From: Elysia marginata
Taxonomy: Eukaryota; Mollusca; Gastropoda; Plakobranchidae
DNA length: 22,074 bases
Assembly: GCA_019649035.1 (NCBI GenBank)
Contig: BMAT01013504.1
Coordinates: 22,188 to 44,261 of the forward strand
Direction of reading: 5' to 3'
Below the pieces are notes generated by a model. It saw only the letters and a list, made by a program, of their open reading frames with translations. It did not search any database and was not told the origin of the DNA. Position numbers and translations under genes: made by a program. Below, piece after piece: positions 1-8,620 of this stretch (the stretch's first letter is position 1; each line of letters opens with the position of its first letter).

Positions 1-1385
1 GGTGTCTGTTCTTCTTTTTTTTCTCAGAAGATGCACATAAAATTGTAGTTGTTTCTTTTTAAAATTCCAAAAGTGGGATAAGTGAAATATCTCCGAGGCT
101 TAGGAATTTAAACTGGCTTGGAATTAGATCTAAAGAGATTGACAACAGATGAATCACAACATTCTGACAAGGTCTAGACTACGTCTTGCATGCTGTTTCA
201 ATCTGTGTGAAATGAAAGAAAGGCTTGTAATGTCTAGCAATTAGGCCTATCGCCCTGCAACCAAAAGGGGGAAACATAGGGGGAGGGGAGGCGTGATCAG
301 GACGAGAAGAAAGCCAATCACACAATGCTATACAGGCCAAGGGCTAGCCTACAGTCCACCTGTCACTGTCACTCAGTAGATTACAGTACGGGTGGGCGGG
401 CGAGGTGTTGGAAATTTGCATCATCTGATTTGTTCATCCACGCCCCATGGGTCTTTGTCCACCTTTTAGTTTAACCCTCTCTTTTCACACTCCCCATGTC
501 TTACCCTTCACACAACATGCGTGGGTAGATAGGCCTGCGTTTTAACAAAGAAGGGGCGAATTTCTGTGGAGTGATGCTGGCCTATCCCTCAAAACGAGCT
601 AACTCGCTATCGCTCGCATCCCAGTGGTTGCCTGGTCCACTTAAAAGGTAATTTTTCCCGATTTCATAGCGTGCGTTTAGGGTATACTGATTATATAGAA
701 ATAAATCGGTCAGAGCGATTTGGCGTTAGTTTAACTGCAGCGTGCATTTAACTGGAGTTTGTTAACCGGATACTACTATGCTTTTCCTCCATCTCCCTGT
801 CCACCTCTCCCACCCCCAATTTTTCAGGAGGCGTAGGTTACCAATAACTAAGTTACACAAATTATAAGTTTTCAATTAGGTGTTTGAAAAAACCTTATGA
901 AACTGATTCGCTTTATAATCTGCCAGAGTCCAGACTTTTTGCTATAGATATATATGCGAAATTTGACACCTCTCTTTGCACCACATCAGTCCCTTTCCCT
1001 CGTTGACTCTTATATTAGTGAAATTGGTTGAAAATCGGTAGGTGGTCTGTAATCACACCATGGGGCGGCAAACCAGGGGAAAATTGTCCCTGTATTTATT
1101 GATTGATTTTGTAAGGGGTTAGTTCCCTGTTCCCACCTATCTAGTATGACAAGGGAGTGCAAAATAAGAGTTAAAAGCAAGGCTAACTCTGAAGCCAATA
1201 TACTGACACGGTGCGGGTTGCAGGTGAGATGTTCAATCTAAGCCAAATGTACCGAAGCGCTGGTAAATTCCTCAAATCAAAGCCAATATAGTGGAGTGGG
1301 AAAGGTGTTGGGTTAAGTCTTATATTTGATAGTTCAACTAAAAATATATGACACTTCTAGATCTAGTTCTATAATTAGGAAAATG
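1..1385. other. Upstream region without a recognisable gene
   Basis: There is a T-rich tract ending in AG at 26-27, which could be a splice acceptor, but the frame after it stops within seven codons. The stretch from about 240 to 660 is richer in G+C than its surroundings. Open frames at 1010-1198 (minus) and about 1146-1231 (plus) resemble nothing I know. I could not find the missing N-terminal exon of BLOC1S4 here. Confidence 0.4.
240..660 (+). promoter_or_regulatory. Candidate promoter / first-exon region
   Basis: A locally GC-richer stretch holds a CCAAT box (314-318), a GC-box-like GGTGGGCGGGCG (391-402) and an octamer ATTTGCAT (414-421). An ATG at 572 opens a 25-codon frame that crosses a possible donor, AAAAG|GTAATT, near 646. 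That donor phase does not fit the first identified BLOC1S4 exon directly, so the exon would have to be noncoding or joined through an unseen exon. Chance occurrence of these short motifs is quite possible. Confidence 0.2.
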
Positions 1386-1649
1386 AAAAGCCTAGTTTCT
1401 AGACGAAAACCTTTCATTATTGATGATTATGTTTGGTCTGTTCTAATACATATGGCTGCGAATGCTGGACAATGAACAACACTCTTAAGAAAAAAATAGA
1501 AGCGGCAGAGATGTGGCTTATTAGGAGAATATTAAAAGTGTCGTGGAAAGATAAAAAGACCAACGACGAGGTACTTGATATGGCAAATACATGAAGATCA
1601 CTTTACAGTACAATCAGAAGAAGACAAATGAAGTTCACAGGCCATATCT

Positions 1650-1655
1650 ACAGAG
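1650..1655. repeat. Target-site duplication, left copy (ACAGAG)
   Basis: It matches the copy at 1983-1988 exactly. Removing the SINE plus one copy keeps the LINE frame open across the junction. Confidence 0.7.
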
Positions 1656-1982
1656 AAAGAAAGAAAGAAAGAGAGCGTTTTAATATAGCGCTTATCCACT
1701 AATGTGCTCTAAGCGCTTTACATGGGTTCCCCGACAGGCCATTCCCAACCAAAGTACCTTCAGAACCCACAGAGGAGCAGCTAGTTAAGCGCATCACTCT
1801 AGCATTTTGAAAAGATCGTTCATTGCCTATAGTCGGGTACTCGTTTAACGCATGAGTGAGGCGAAGAAATGTGTGTAAATAGCCTTTCTCAAGGACTAAA
1901 CGTCGACCTGCCGAAAGCAGGACTCGAACCCCGGACCTCTCGATCCGAAAGCCGAGCGTCTACCACTACACCACGACGCCAC
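1656..1982 (-). mobile_element. tRNA-derived SINE inserted in the LINE
   Basis: Read on the minus strand, the element opens with a tRNA-like head carrying an A box, TGGTGTAGTGG (1963-1973), and a perfect B box, GGTTCGAGTCC (1920-1930). A body of about 160 bases follows. The tail is the TGTAAAGCGCTT...AAGCGCTATAT motif seen at the 3' end of many metazoan SINEs, and it ends in (CTTT)n. Six-base direct repeats ACAGAG flank it (1650-1655 and 1983-1988). Orientation, pol III boxes, tail and duplication all agree. Confidence 0.85.
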
Positions 1983-1988
1983 ACAGAG
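1983..1988. repeat. Target-site duplication, right copy (ACAGAG)
   Basis: This is the partner of 1650-1655, at the 5' end of the minus-strand SINE. Confidence 0.7.
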
Positions 1989-2535
1989 CACGAGGGATTG
2001 AGCATCTTGCAATGACAGGGGAGATCAATGGAATTGGAAAGAGAAGCTGCGGACGCCAAAGAACAACTTATGTCGACAGACCTTGGCAAACCTGGAGCAG
2101 CATACAAGAAGCCTGTTCATGAGGTCCTCTTGTGAGCGACAGATTTGGAAAACCGTGACCGTCAATGCCTGCTCCAGGCACGGCACCTGATGATGATGAT
2201 GATGATTGGTCACCATCGATGTTTAAAAATTTGACTGTCCTGATCTAAAACCATGATATTATAATGTTAGACCTATAGATAAGGTCTAGATCTAGTTGCG
2301 TTTACCATATCTTTATCTCCTAAAGAATTAATTGGTATGGTAACAAACAAAAAAGCACCGATACATCTATCTAGGGAAGGTGGGAGCAAAACCATGACAC
2401 TGGCAGCTATAGATCTAGATGTTATTTTAGTTTTAGAACGAAACTGTTAAATTTTTAAAAAATTCATATTTATCCAAACTAGATAAAATTTAAAACTCAG
2501 GATGGATGTAAGAACTAAAGATCAGTTTTTTTATT

Positions 2536-2835
2536 AGCTGTAGCATCTGTTCAGTGTTCTCTTATGGATCAGCAATATGGACACTAACAAAGGCAGCAAA
2601 CATGAAGCTAAACCGTGCCCACACAAAGATGCCAACTGTCGGAGAAACAAAATAGAAATACTACATGAACTGATCCTATGGAAACCTAAACATGAGAAAA
2701 GAGGCATGGGTGAAAAGGAATGTACGTATATATTGATCAACTTGAACAGGACACAGGAATACCAAGGGAAGAAATGCTTTTGAAATGAAGGACATGCTTC
2801 AACGGCCCTCTATCATCTTTGCAACAGTTATATAA
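2536..2835 (+). mobile_element. Second decayed LINE 3' fragment
   Basis: In mixed frames the sequence reads SYGSAIWTLTKA, LNRAHTKM, ILWKPKHEKR, YIDQLEQDTGIPREEML and MKDML. This is the typical C-terminal tail of another group of endonuclease-reverse-transcriptase elements (LLYGSECWTLTK ... YIDxLxxDTGI ... MxDR). Frameshifts separate the parts and there is no intact ORF. It differs from the LINE at 1386-2207, so two families are represented. Open frames on both strands here (2577-2783 plus, 2534-2740 minus) are shadows of this fragment. Confidence 0.65.
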
Positions 2836-2841
2836 AATCTA

Positions 2842-3021
2842 CAGTGGAATCCTGATGAAGTCAACACCCAGGGACCAAAAAAATGTGTTGGCTTTAAGCA
2901 AGAGTTGACTTTAATCATTACAAAAGTACATGTATAAAGAAATACAAAATGGGACTGCCAAGCAGTGTTGACTTTAAACAAGAGTTTCCTTTAAAGGTGT
3001 CAACTTTCAAAGATTTTACTG
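2842..3021. mobile_element. 180-bp TA-flanked TIR element (MITE, family 1)
   Basis: It begins CAGTGGAATCCTGATGAAG, and the reverse complement of its end is CAGTAAAATCTTTGAAAG followed by TTGACACC. TA dinucleotides flank both sides (2840-2841 and 3022-3023). Next to the terminal repeats are copies of a motif like GTTGACTTTAAGCAAG. This is a non-autonomous element of the Tc1/mariner-pogo group, judged by TIR form and TA target. It has no coding capacity. Confidence 0.7.
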
Positions 3022-3023
3022 TA

Positions 3024-3782
3024 TTATGATTGTATTGACTAGAGGGTGGTGCAGTAAATAGAATTCAAGATAATATACTCTGTCTCAAAAAGTTGCAAGA
3101 GCAAATTGAAGGCATATATGTAATAAGATGGCGAAGGTCGGAGGTCATTTTCATAACATTATAAATTCTGATAAAAGTAGTGCTTTTTGGACAAAAGAAA
3201 CAACAAAGTACTAACAACAGAAACAAAGTAGAAATGTGCCTTTTGCGTGGAAATCATAATTATGTACATCCCATTATAAACTATTGATTTGTGGTTTGAC
3301 CCTAGATTTTCGGCACCAAAAGAAGGTCTCTCCAATTGACTTAATAAGCTTAAATTGCACTTTATTTCGTCATTAAGTTTTTAGAAAAAATGTGGGGCCT
3401 AAATTATTATAATCCTTTCAAAGTTTTTTTGTCTTTTATAAAATATTGTTATATACTAAGCTCAACCCATCACAGTTTTCAATCTTTCAATTATGCAAAT
3501 ATTGAAGTTCTTGGTCTAAGGCAAACAAAGGTCATCAGATTTTTGAAATAGCGGATATGTACTTATTTTGAAACAAGGATTTTAAAATTAAAATTCTTTT
3601 TTTAAAAGATGTTTTATTTATGTAAGTGCCTATTTTGAATATTGTTTTGAAATTTCATAGAATTAGATGTCAGGAGCATGATTTTCAAAATCCATATGCA
3701 TTTTAACTGTTCATATCAGATAGGGTGCGTTTCATTGTTGTTCAGAGTACTCACGATTTTGTGAGCCTCTCTAGACGACTAT
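3024..3782. other. AT-rich stretch without recognised features
   Basis: I see only short open frames and no convincing exon, RNA gene or repeat. Confidence 0.5.
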
Positions 3783-3895
3783 TATGTTAGCTCAGCTGAT
3801 GTATGACACTCGACTGGAAACCGGGAGCTCTACAGGTCGGTGGTTAGAGTCCCGCTCAAGACAATTTGATTCTAACTGTTGTGTAATAATAATGT
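3783..3895 (+). mobile_element. tRNA-derived SINE-like sequence
   Basis: TTAGCTCAGCTGATG resembles an A box with D-arm. About 45 bases on, GGTCGGTGGTTAGAGTCCC resembles a B box with one substitution (GGTTAGAGTCC for GGTTCGAGTCC). An extra run of roughly 10 bases sits where the variable region should be. A short tail ending TAATAATAATG follows. It is not a functional tRNA. Confidence 0.5.
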
Positions 3896-4701
3896 ATGAA
3901 TGTACTAACAAATAATTCCTTATCTTACCGTTTGTCTAGCTCTGCAGAAAAATGTGATTTAATGAAACAAACGTACAATAATATTATTAATATATTTCTT
4001 TTCTCCCTGAGCAAAAAAAAACCTTGTTTAGGGTGGCTCCCCTCTGCGGAAATCCATCCCCTAAGTATTTTGTTTAGAGTTTTGAAGATAAGAACACAAT
4101 ACAAATATGTTTTTGCAATAGGAAAAAACAATGCCTTTAGCACATAGTCTAAGCTATCACCCCCATTATAAACCCTAGCCTGCAGCATACTTTGGGAACA
4201 GTCCACTAATCAAGTGTGCAATATCAACACAAACACCAAACAGGATGAAGGCCATTCAAATTCATAGAAATATTTTTTTATTTCTGTTTCTTGTTACCTT
4301 AAGACTCTAAAAACAGCGTTTGGTCTCGTATTACATCTATATTTCATGATACTTGCAGCAAGTATACTGCAGGTAACGACTAGCGAGATGACAGAGCGCT
4401 GTGGCTGAACTGCAAGCATGCATCAGATACGGGGAGGGTAGATCTAGACATACACAGCTGCATTGTCTAAAACCTCAGTATTCCTTTTTTCCATCTATTA
4501 GAATTTCTATTGTGTTTTTCTTAAAATGTCTTTTTTAGCATATATGTCTTTGTTTTTCTGTCCAAAAGGTCTTTAGCAATTCCCTTCAAACTTTGCATAT
4601 GACTTGTCAATGCACCGTTCCTGATTTGTTAAGTTTGGTCAAAAAATTTAAAGACACATTATAACCTTGTATTTTCTGGTATCCTTTTTTCATGTCTGTA
4701 G
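3896..4701. other. Probable intron or upstream sequence, no gene seen
   Basis: Overlapping open frames on both strands (3896-4147 plus, 3925-4206 minus) have no family signature. I searched for the missing N-terminal BLOC1S4 exon here and found no candidate with a proper donor. Confidence 0.45.
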
Positions 4702-4773
4702 GAGACAAAGTTCAATGACAGTGTGGAGCTCATGTTGACAAAGTTAGATGAATTCTTTTCCTTAGTTGACATG
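4702..4773 (+). CDS. BLOC1S4: BLOC1S4 internal exon (helix LTKLDEF...LVDM)
   Basis: This 72-base exon encodes 24 residues, from ETKFND to SLVDM. It is preceded by a T-rich tract ending TGTAG and followed by a consensus donor, ATG|GTAAGT. The TKLDEF and LVDM words align with TRVDEF and MLDM of vertebrate BLOC1S4. The exon starts in phase 0 with no methionine suitable as a start, so at least one coding exon must lie upstream. An alternative acceptor two bases inside (AG at 4703-4704) would break the frame. Confidence 0.85.
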
Positions 4774-7700
4774 GTAAGTGGCAGTTTCATATCTGAATCA
4801 TGCTTTTAATACACCCATTTGAAAAATTTTGATACATTTTTCTTCATTTCCATTTGGGCTCTAAACATTGAATCTCTATACTCTTAATGCTGCACTACAG
4901 AACATATCACTTTAAATTCTGGAGACTGTAAAATTTATGGTTTTAACTTAACTAAGAAGGGTTAAGAATCTCCAGCCTTGAGGCTGAATTAAGCCTTAGA
5001 AATTTTCTCAGTGAATGAAGTCATCAAAATATGCCCCTAAACCCTCCTAGATAGGACTACAACTCTCTCATTTAGCCTTTGTTTGTGATGTTTATTTCCA
5101 GCCCTGCTAAGTGAGGCCACAGGCCTATGTGTCCTGCTAAAACTCTATATTGCACTTTACTTGCTAAGTTTTTAAGAATTGTGTCAATATAGGTAAAACT
5201 ATGTACATATATTTTGTAGACATTTTTTACTTTCAGGTTCTAGAAAGTCAATCAAAGTCTTCATAAATTTTATCAGTGAAAGATGCAGATTTTAATGTTC
5301 CATGTTCATTGACGTCAATGAGTGAAACATGTTCTGAAGGAAAAATGTAAAAACTGATTTTGCTGCCCTTAGTTGATTTGAACAAATCTTCCCAATTTTT
5401 TATGCATTTGACTCTGCGAATGTATGTCATCTCTATATAAATAACCAATGTTTTGACAAATAATTAGCATAGAATTCCTTTAAGATTTGGTAATTTTTAT
5501 GTCATTGGATATAAGTGCTTTTGTTAAATGAGAACCTAAAGAATAAGTTTTGCTTTACTCTTTTATCACAAAAATCTCCTACAGTATGATGTACTTATCT
5601 TTCTTTAGATCCGAAGTGATACATCCCTCTGTCTGCAAAATACAATGCCTGACATTCAAATGAAATGCAAGGAAATGGATGCAGTGTTTGAGAAAATTGA
5701 TCGCTTGGAGGTAATTCCCTTTCCTGACAACTTTTTTTGTGTGAAGCATATTCTTTTTTTTTTTGAATGTGATGAAAGGCTCACATTGATAAAATAAAAA
5801 GCAAGGTGGTGATTAGGGTGACCTACCTGACATAGAGACATACACACTGCTGTGTCCACAAGTGATAGGGCTTACCATTTTTGTAGTGTAACTTTGAGTA
5901 ATGTGACATGGATCTAAAATTTAAATGTAATTTGGTTTTTTTTAATTTTCGGGCCTCAATCTATTATGTGATTGATTGAGGTGAAACTACTTTATTCCTG
6001 TATTTATTTACTCAAATTTAGACATGATTTTTTTTCAGTAGCCTGCATTAGGTAATCCATGATATTTGAAATCTATGTTGGTGTAATTTTTTGTAAATAT
6101 TGGCCTTAAAAAAGTGGATCAACAACACCTTCTCTAAAGCTTGCATTGCTAAAGTTGAAAGTTATATTCCTGTGTTTTGGCTTTGTTTGAGGGCCTTTTT
6201 AGCAACTTACTTTATATTGATTTGAGTAAAGAACCAGTTTTACATAGTTTTTAAAAAAATTTTCATTAGGATCTTTAGGTTATCTATGTGATTTAACAAT
6301 TCATTAAGCCAATTTTTCACAGGAAAGTGAAATTACAGTGCGCACCACTTATATCCACATCGCTCATTTCGACATTTCTCTTTTATCGACATGCTATACT
6401 AAGTATGCATTTTTCGCTTTATACGGCTAGTTAAATGTCTATCTCTATATCGACACTCTGTTCCCTCTCACATCTCTTATATCGACACGTTGATGTCTTG
6501 AAACGGTCGTGAAATTACGAAAAAAACGCTGGTTTCCCCCTCTAAATAACCGAACACCTACCCCTTTGCCTCAGATTAGTCAGAAGTGTTAACTGTTAGT
6601 GTTACTGGCAAGTAGATCTCGCCTGTAGACTATTATGATGCGCCGGTACATTGTATAAGATCTGCATCTGTGTAGTGGTATGACAAAGCTGGTGAGAAAA
6701 GTTCTTTTGTTAGCCACGCGATGTGTCTGCCCCATCGACTATGGGCCCTGCAAGAGAGATAAGCTTGTTGGTGACAAAGTGAGCAAGAGAAAAAACAGTT
6801 TCTTTGTTATCAAAGCGCTGTCGTGTGTTTGTGCCCCATCGACTATGGGCCTTGCAGGAGAGATGAGTTTGCTTGTGTAATAAAGGATACGGGTGGGGCG
6901 CGCAGGGTGAAACAATCAGTGCTGGTCAGTGCAAGTGAATCGCTAGCATCAGTTGCATGTGTTTTCGATCTAGATCTACAAGCACGTTTTCAGCTTTTAC
7001 TGGGGGGGGGGGGGGTTAATGATGACTTTAAAAGAAGACTTTATACATGTTCTTTTATATCGACGCTCTCTTATATCAACATACTTTTTGAGGAACCCTA
7101 TTTGTCGATATATCAGGTGTGCACTGTAATCAATTTAGGTTATCTATGTGATTTAACAATTCATTAAGCCAATTTTTCACAGGAAAGTTTGATTAATTAT
7201 GAAGACTTTTACTCTCAAACTAATGATCCATGATGTGCACTATGAAATTTGTTAACACTTAAAGAGTGAGAAACATGCATACAAACAAATGCTTAAAGCC
7301 TGTTCTTTAACCTATGAAGTGTCGGCCGATTAAATTGGCTTATGAACGGGAATTTTATTTTTAGCACAAAAGTTAAAGGAAATTGTGCAAAAATCGATAT
7401 GTGACCCTGCTAGGGTTAAAGGACTTACCAACATTTTTTAATAAATTTATTTTCATACAGATAATCAAATTTATAAATTGGTTCTCAATTATTGTCTTCA
7501 TTTTTCATCACAGGATTTCGTGAACATTGTTAAAGAATCTGTTGTTACAGTTGAGGAGAAGGTGAACAAAGCTGAGAGTGAGCTGGGAGCTGTAGGAGGT
7601 TTCATCAAAAAGTTATCCTCTTTTATTTCCAAAGTAAGTTACTTAGGCTTTAACTTTCTCTTTATGAGCTGATTACATGTAGTTTGGAAGATTAGAGTTT

Positions 7701-8333
7701 TAACAATCACAAAAAGGATCCAAACTCTTTCTATCCATTATATCTTAACCATTTTCACTCAACAGGATATATATGCAACCATGACCTATTAAGAATTGAT
7801 TTAAAATAAGCGCCTGTTAGAAGTTAGAAATGTTTAGTATTTGAACTCAGTTTCAGGGATCAAGGGCAATAGTTTGAACTAGTTTGACTCTATTGTATTA
7901 GCTAAAAATGTTTGAAGAGGTAATGGGTAGTGGAAACCATTGACGGAATGATGACTTAGAGGTAAAGGTATTTGAAAAAAAATGAGTTCCTCTGTGCATA
8001 TATAAGGCCATGTTGTCTAAAGTAATCATCATTATTTGTCCTATTTAGCTTGACTGTTAAAAGTATATCTAGTCCTCAAATTACTCTTCACTAATGAAGT
8101 TCTTACCAAATCTCAAGTTAACCAAATTATATTCACAGAAACCATCCCCTGCGTTAACACCTTCAAGGAACAAGGGTCCAGAATTTGTTCCCCCAGACAT
8201 TTTTTCCACCAAGGATTACTTTGATCACTCCATGGAGACAGAAACCTCCATAGCAGCTTCAGTACCAGGACCATCAGTAATGAGTGCAAATCCTCAGGAC
8301 AGTAATCAAGAATCAGGCAATTCTAGTACGTAG
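4702..8333 (+). CDS. BLOC1S4: BLOC-1 complex subunit 4 (cappuccino), partial, last four coding exons
   Basis: The joined exons 4702-4773, 5609-5710, 7514-7633 and 8139-8333 encode 162 residues plus a TAG stop. The product matches BLOC1S4, a small helical subunit of BLOC-1, which acts on endosomes in cargo sorting and in making lysosome-related organelles. Visible family signatures, in order: the LTKLDEF...LVDMIRSD helix, the EM..VFEKIDRLE helix, the EEKVNKAESELG helix, and the C-terminal IFSTKDYF box, which corresponds to FRTEDYF in the human protein. All introns begin GT and end AG, and every junction is phase 0. The human protein is about 217 residues, so roughly 50-80 N-terminal residues are missing here. 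A Ser/Thr/Pro-rich tail of about 34 residues follows the DYF box and looks longer than in human. The human gene is intronless as I recall, so the split structure is notable. Family assignment is confident; the 5' end is unresolved. Confidence 0.9.
5609..5710 (+). CDS. BLOC1S4: BLOC1S4 internal exon (IRSD...KIDRLE)
   Basis: This 102-base exon encodes 34 residues, from IRSDTSLCLQ to FEKIDRLE. The acceptor is TTCTTTAG and the donor is GAG|GTAATT. The block corresponds to LRGDSS...EMRRIYSRIDRLE in the human protein and is the most conserved part of the family. The next exon continues directly with DFVNIV, which parallels AFVRMV. Confidence 0.88.
6274..6328. repeat. 55-bp perfect direct repeat, left copy
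   Basis: Starting TTTAGGTTATCTATG and ending CACAGGAAAGT, it is identical base for base to 7134-7188. It ends seven bases before the start of the TIR element (five bases GAAAT, or GAAAT plus the TA). Confidence 0.9.
6336..7126. mobile_element. 791-bp TA-flanked TIR element (family 2) in a BLOC1S4 intron
   Basis: The left end is CAGTGCGCACCACTTATATC and the reverse complement of the right end is CAGTGCACACCTGATATATC. TA flanks both sides (6334-6335 and 7127-7128). The motif TCTTATATCGACA recurs several times near both ends. The interior has a near-tandem duplication at about 6681-6877 and a run of 14 Gs at 7002-7015. Open frames at 6680-6880 and 6823-7167 lie inside it, and I recognise no transposase domain. 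It is a non-autonomous member of the Tc1/mariner-pogo group by TIR form and TA target; placement within the group is inference. Confidence 0.7.
6681..6877. repeat. Imperfect tandem duplication, unit about 100 bp
   Basis: The 18-base word CCCCATCGACTATGGGCC occurs at 6730-6747 and 6834-6851, embedded in longer similar units. Both can be read as CPIDYGPC(K/R)RD, in different frames of the window. It lies inside the TIR element. Confidence 0.7.
7134..7188. repeat. 55-bp perfect direct repeat, right copy
   Basis: This is identical to 6274-6328 and begins about seven bases after the end of the TIR element. The CACAG inside it resembles a splice acceptor. Confidence 0.9.
7311..7415. mobile_element. 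Possible TTAA-flanked (piggyBac-like) short element
   Basis: The segment lies between TTAA at 7307-7310 and TTAA at 7416-7419. The outer ends are CCTATGAAGTGTC and, on the other strand, CCCTAGCAGGGTC, which are only partly alike. TTAA targets with CCC-type ends are a piggyBac trait. The small size, weak terminal repeats and AT-rich setting make chance plausible. Confidence 0.25.
7514..7633 (+). CDS. BLOC1S4: BLOC1S4 internal exon (EEKVNKAESELG helix)
   Basis: This 120-base exon encodes 40 residues, from DFVNIVKESV to LSSFISK. The acceptor is TTTTTCATCACAG and the donor is AAA|GTAAGT. EEKVNKAESELG aligns with EEQVTKAEAELG of vertebrate BLOC1S4. The open frame also runs a little way into the intron on both sides, so splice signals and homology, not the open frame, define the ends. 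Confidence 0.88.
8139..8333 (+). CDS. BLOC1S4: BLOC1S4 terminal coding exon
   Basis: This 195-base exon encodes 64 residues and a TAG stop, beginning KPSPALTPSR after the acceptor TATATTCACAG. FVPPDIFSTKDYF matches the C-terminal box of the family. The following 34 residues are rich in Ser, Thr, Pro and Gln and are probably disordered. An ATG at 8094 is in frame but lies in the intron before the acceptor, so it is not taken as a start. A possible donor, TCTA|GTACGT at 8326, overlaps the last codons and could give an alternative C-terminus. Confidence 0.85.
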   Translation, partial: KPSPALTPSRNKGPEFVPPDIFSTKDYFDHSMETETSIAASVPGPSVMSANPQDSNQESGNSST

Positions 8334-8620
8334 CATATAATGAGACTTGAAATTATAAGAAGAGGTTAGTATAAAAACTTGTTTGTAAATGAGGCTGTGA
8401 CAATAGGTCCTAAATGTGTTATTTATTATGATGACAAAGGTAAAAATAATTAGACTACTATCATGGTTTTATGTTATGTATCTGTTAAATTACTGTTACA
8501 ACAATACAAAGCTTTGTCAAAATTTTAAACAGATTGAAATATAATGAAATGGCCACACTCAAAACATGTCATTTCAGATGTAGGACAAAATAAAAACAGA
8601 ATAAACACCTTTTTACAGCA
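8334..8620 (+). other. Probable BLOC1S4 3' untranslated region
   Basis: AT-rich DNA follows the stop codon. Two AATAAA hexamers, at 8589-8594 and 8600-8605, are close enough to serve one polyadenylation region. No transcript data support the exact end; more AATAAA words occur in this AT-rich DNA. Confidence 0.4.

Larger units (their letters stand above)
1386..2207 (+). mobile_element. Decayed LINE 3' end (reverse-transcriptase ORF C-terminus), split by a SINE
   Basis: The translation shows YVWSVL, then YGCECWTM after a frameshift, then IEAAEMWLIRRILKVSWKD, RRRQMKFTGHIYR and GRQRTTYVD. These are hallmarks of the region just downstream of the RT domain in non-LTR retrotransposons. The last part, QIWKTVTVNACSRHGT, is in a shifted frame and ends in TGA at 2188, followed by a short (GAT)n tail. 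That tail is reminiscent of RTE-type elements; the clade is inference. One in-frame stop and at least two frameshifts make it a dead, 5'-truncated copy. A SINE interrupts it at 1656-1982. Confidence 0.8.

Noticed and set aside
1-48. Splice acceptor at 26-27 with terminal exon of an upstream gene
   Set aside because: The frame reads KMHIKL then stop; too short to support a gene.
1905-1982. Possible functional tRNA gene (minus strand)
   Set aside because: A and B boxes are good, but the acceptor stem does not pair, and the sequence continues into a SINE body and tail.
3925-4206. 93-codon minus-strand open frame
   Set aside because: No recognisable domain, overlapped by an open frame on the other strand, and no splice context; probably chance.
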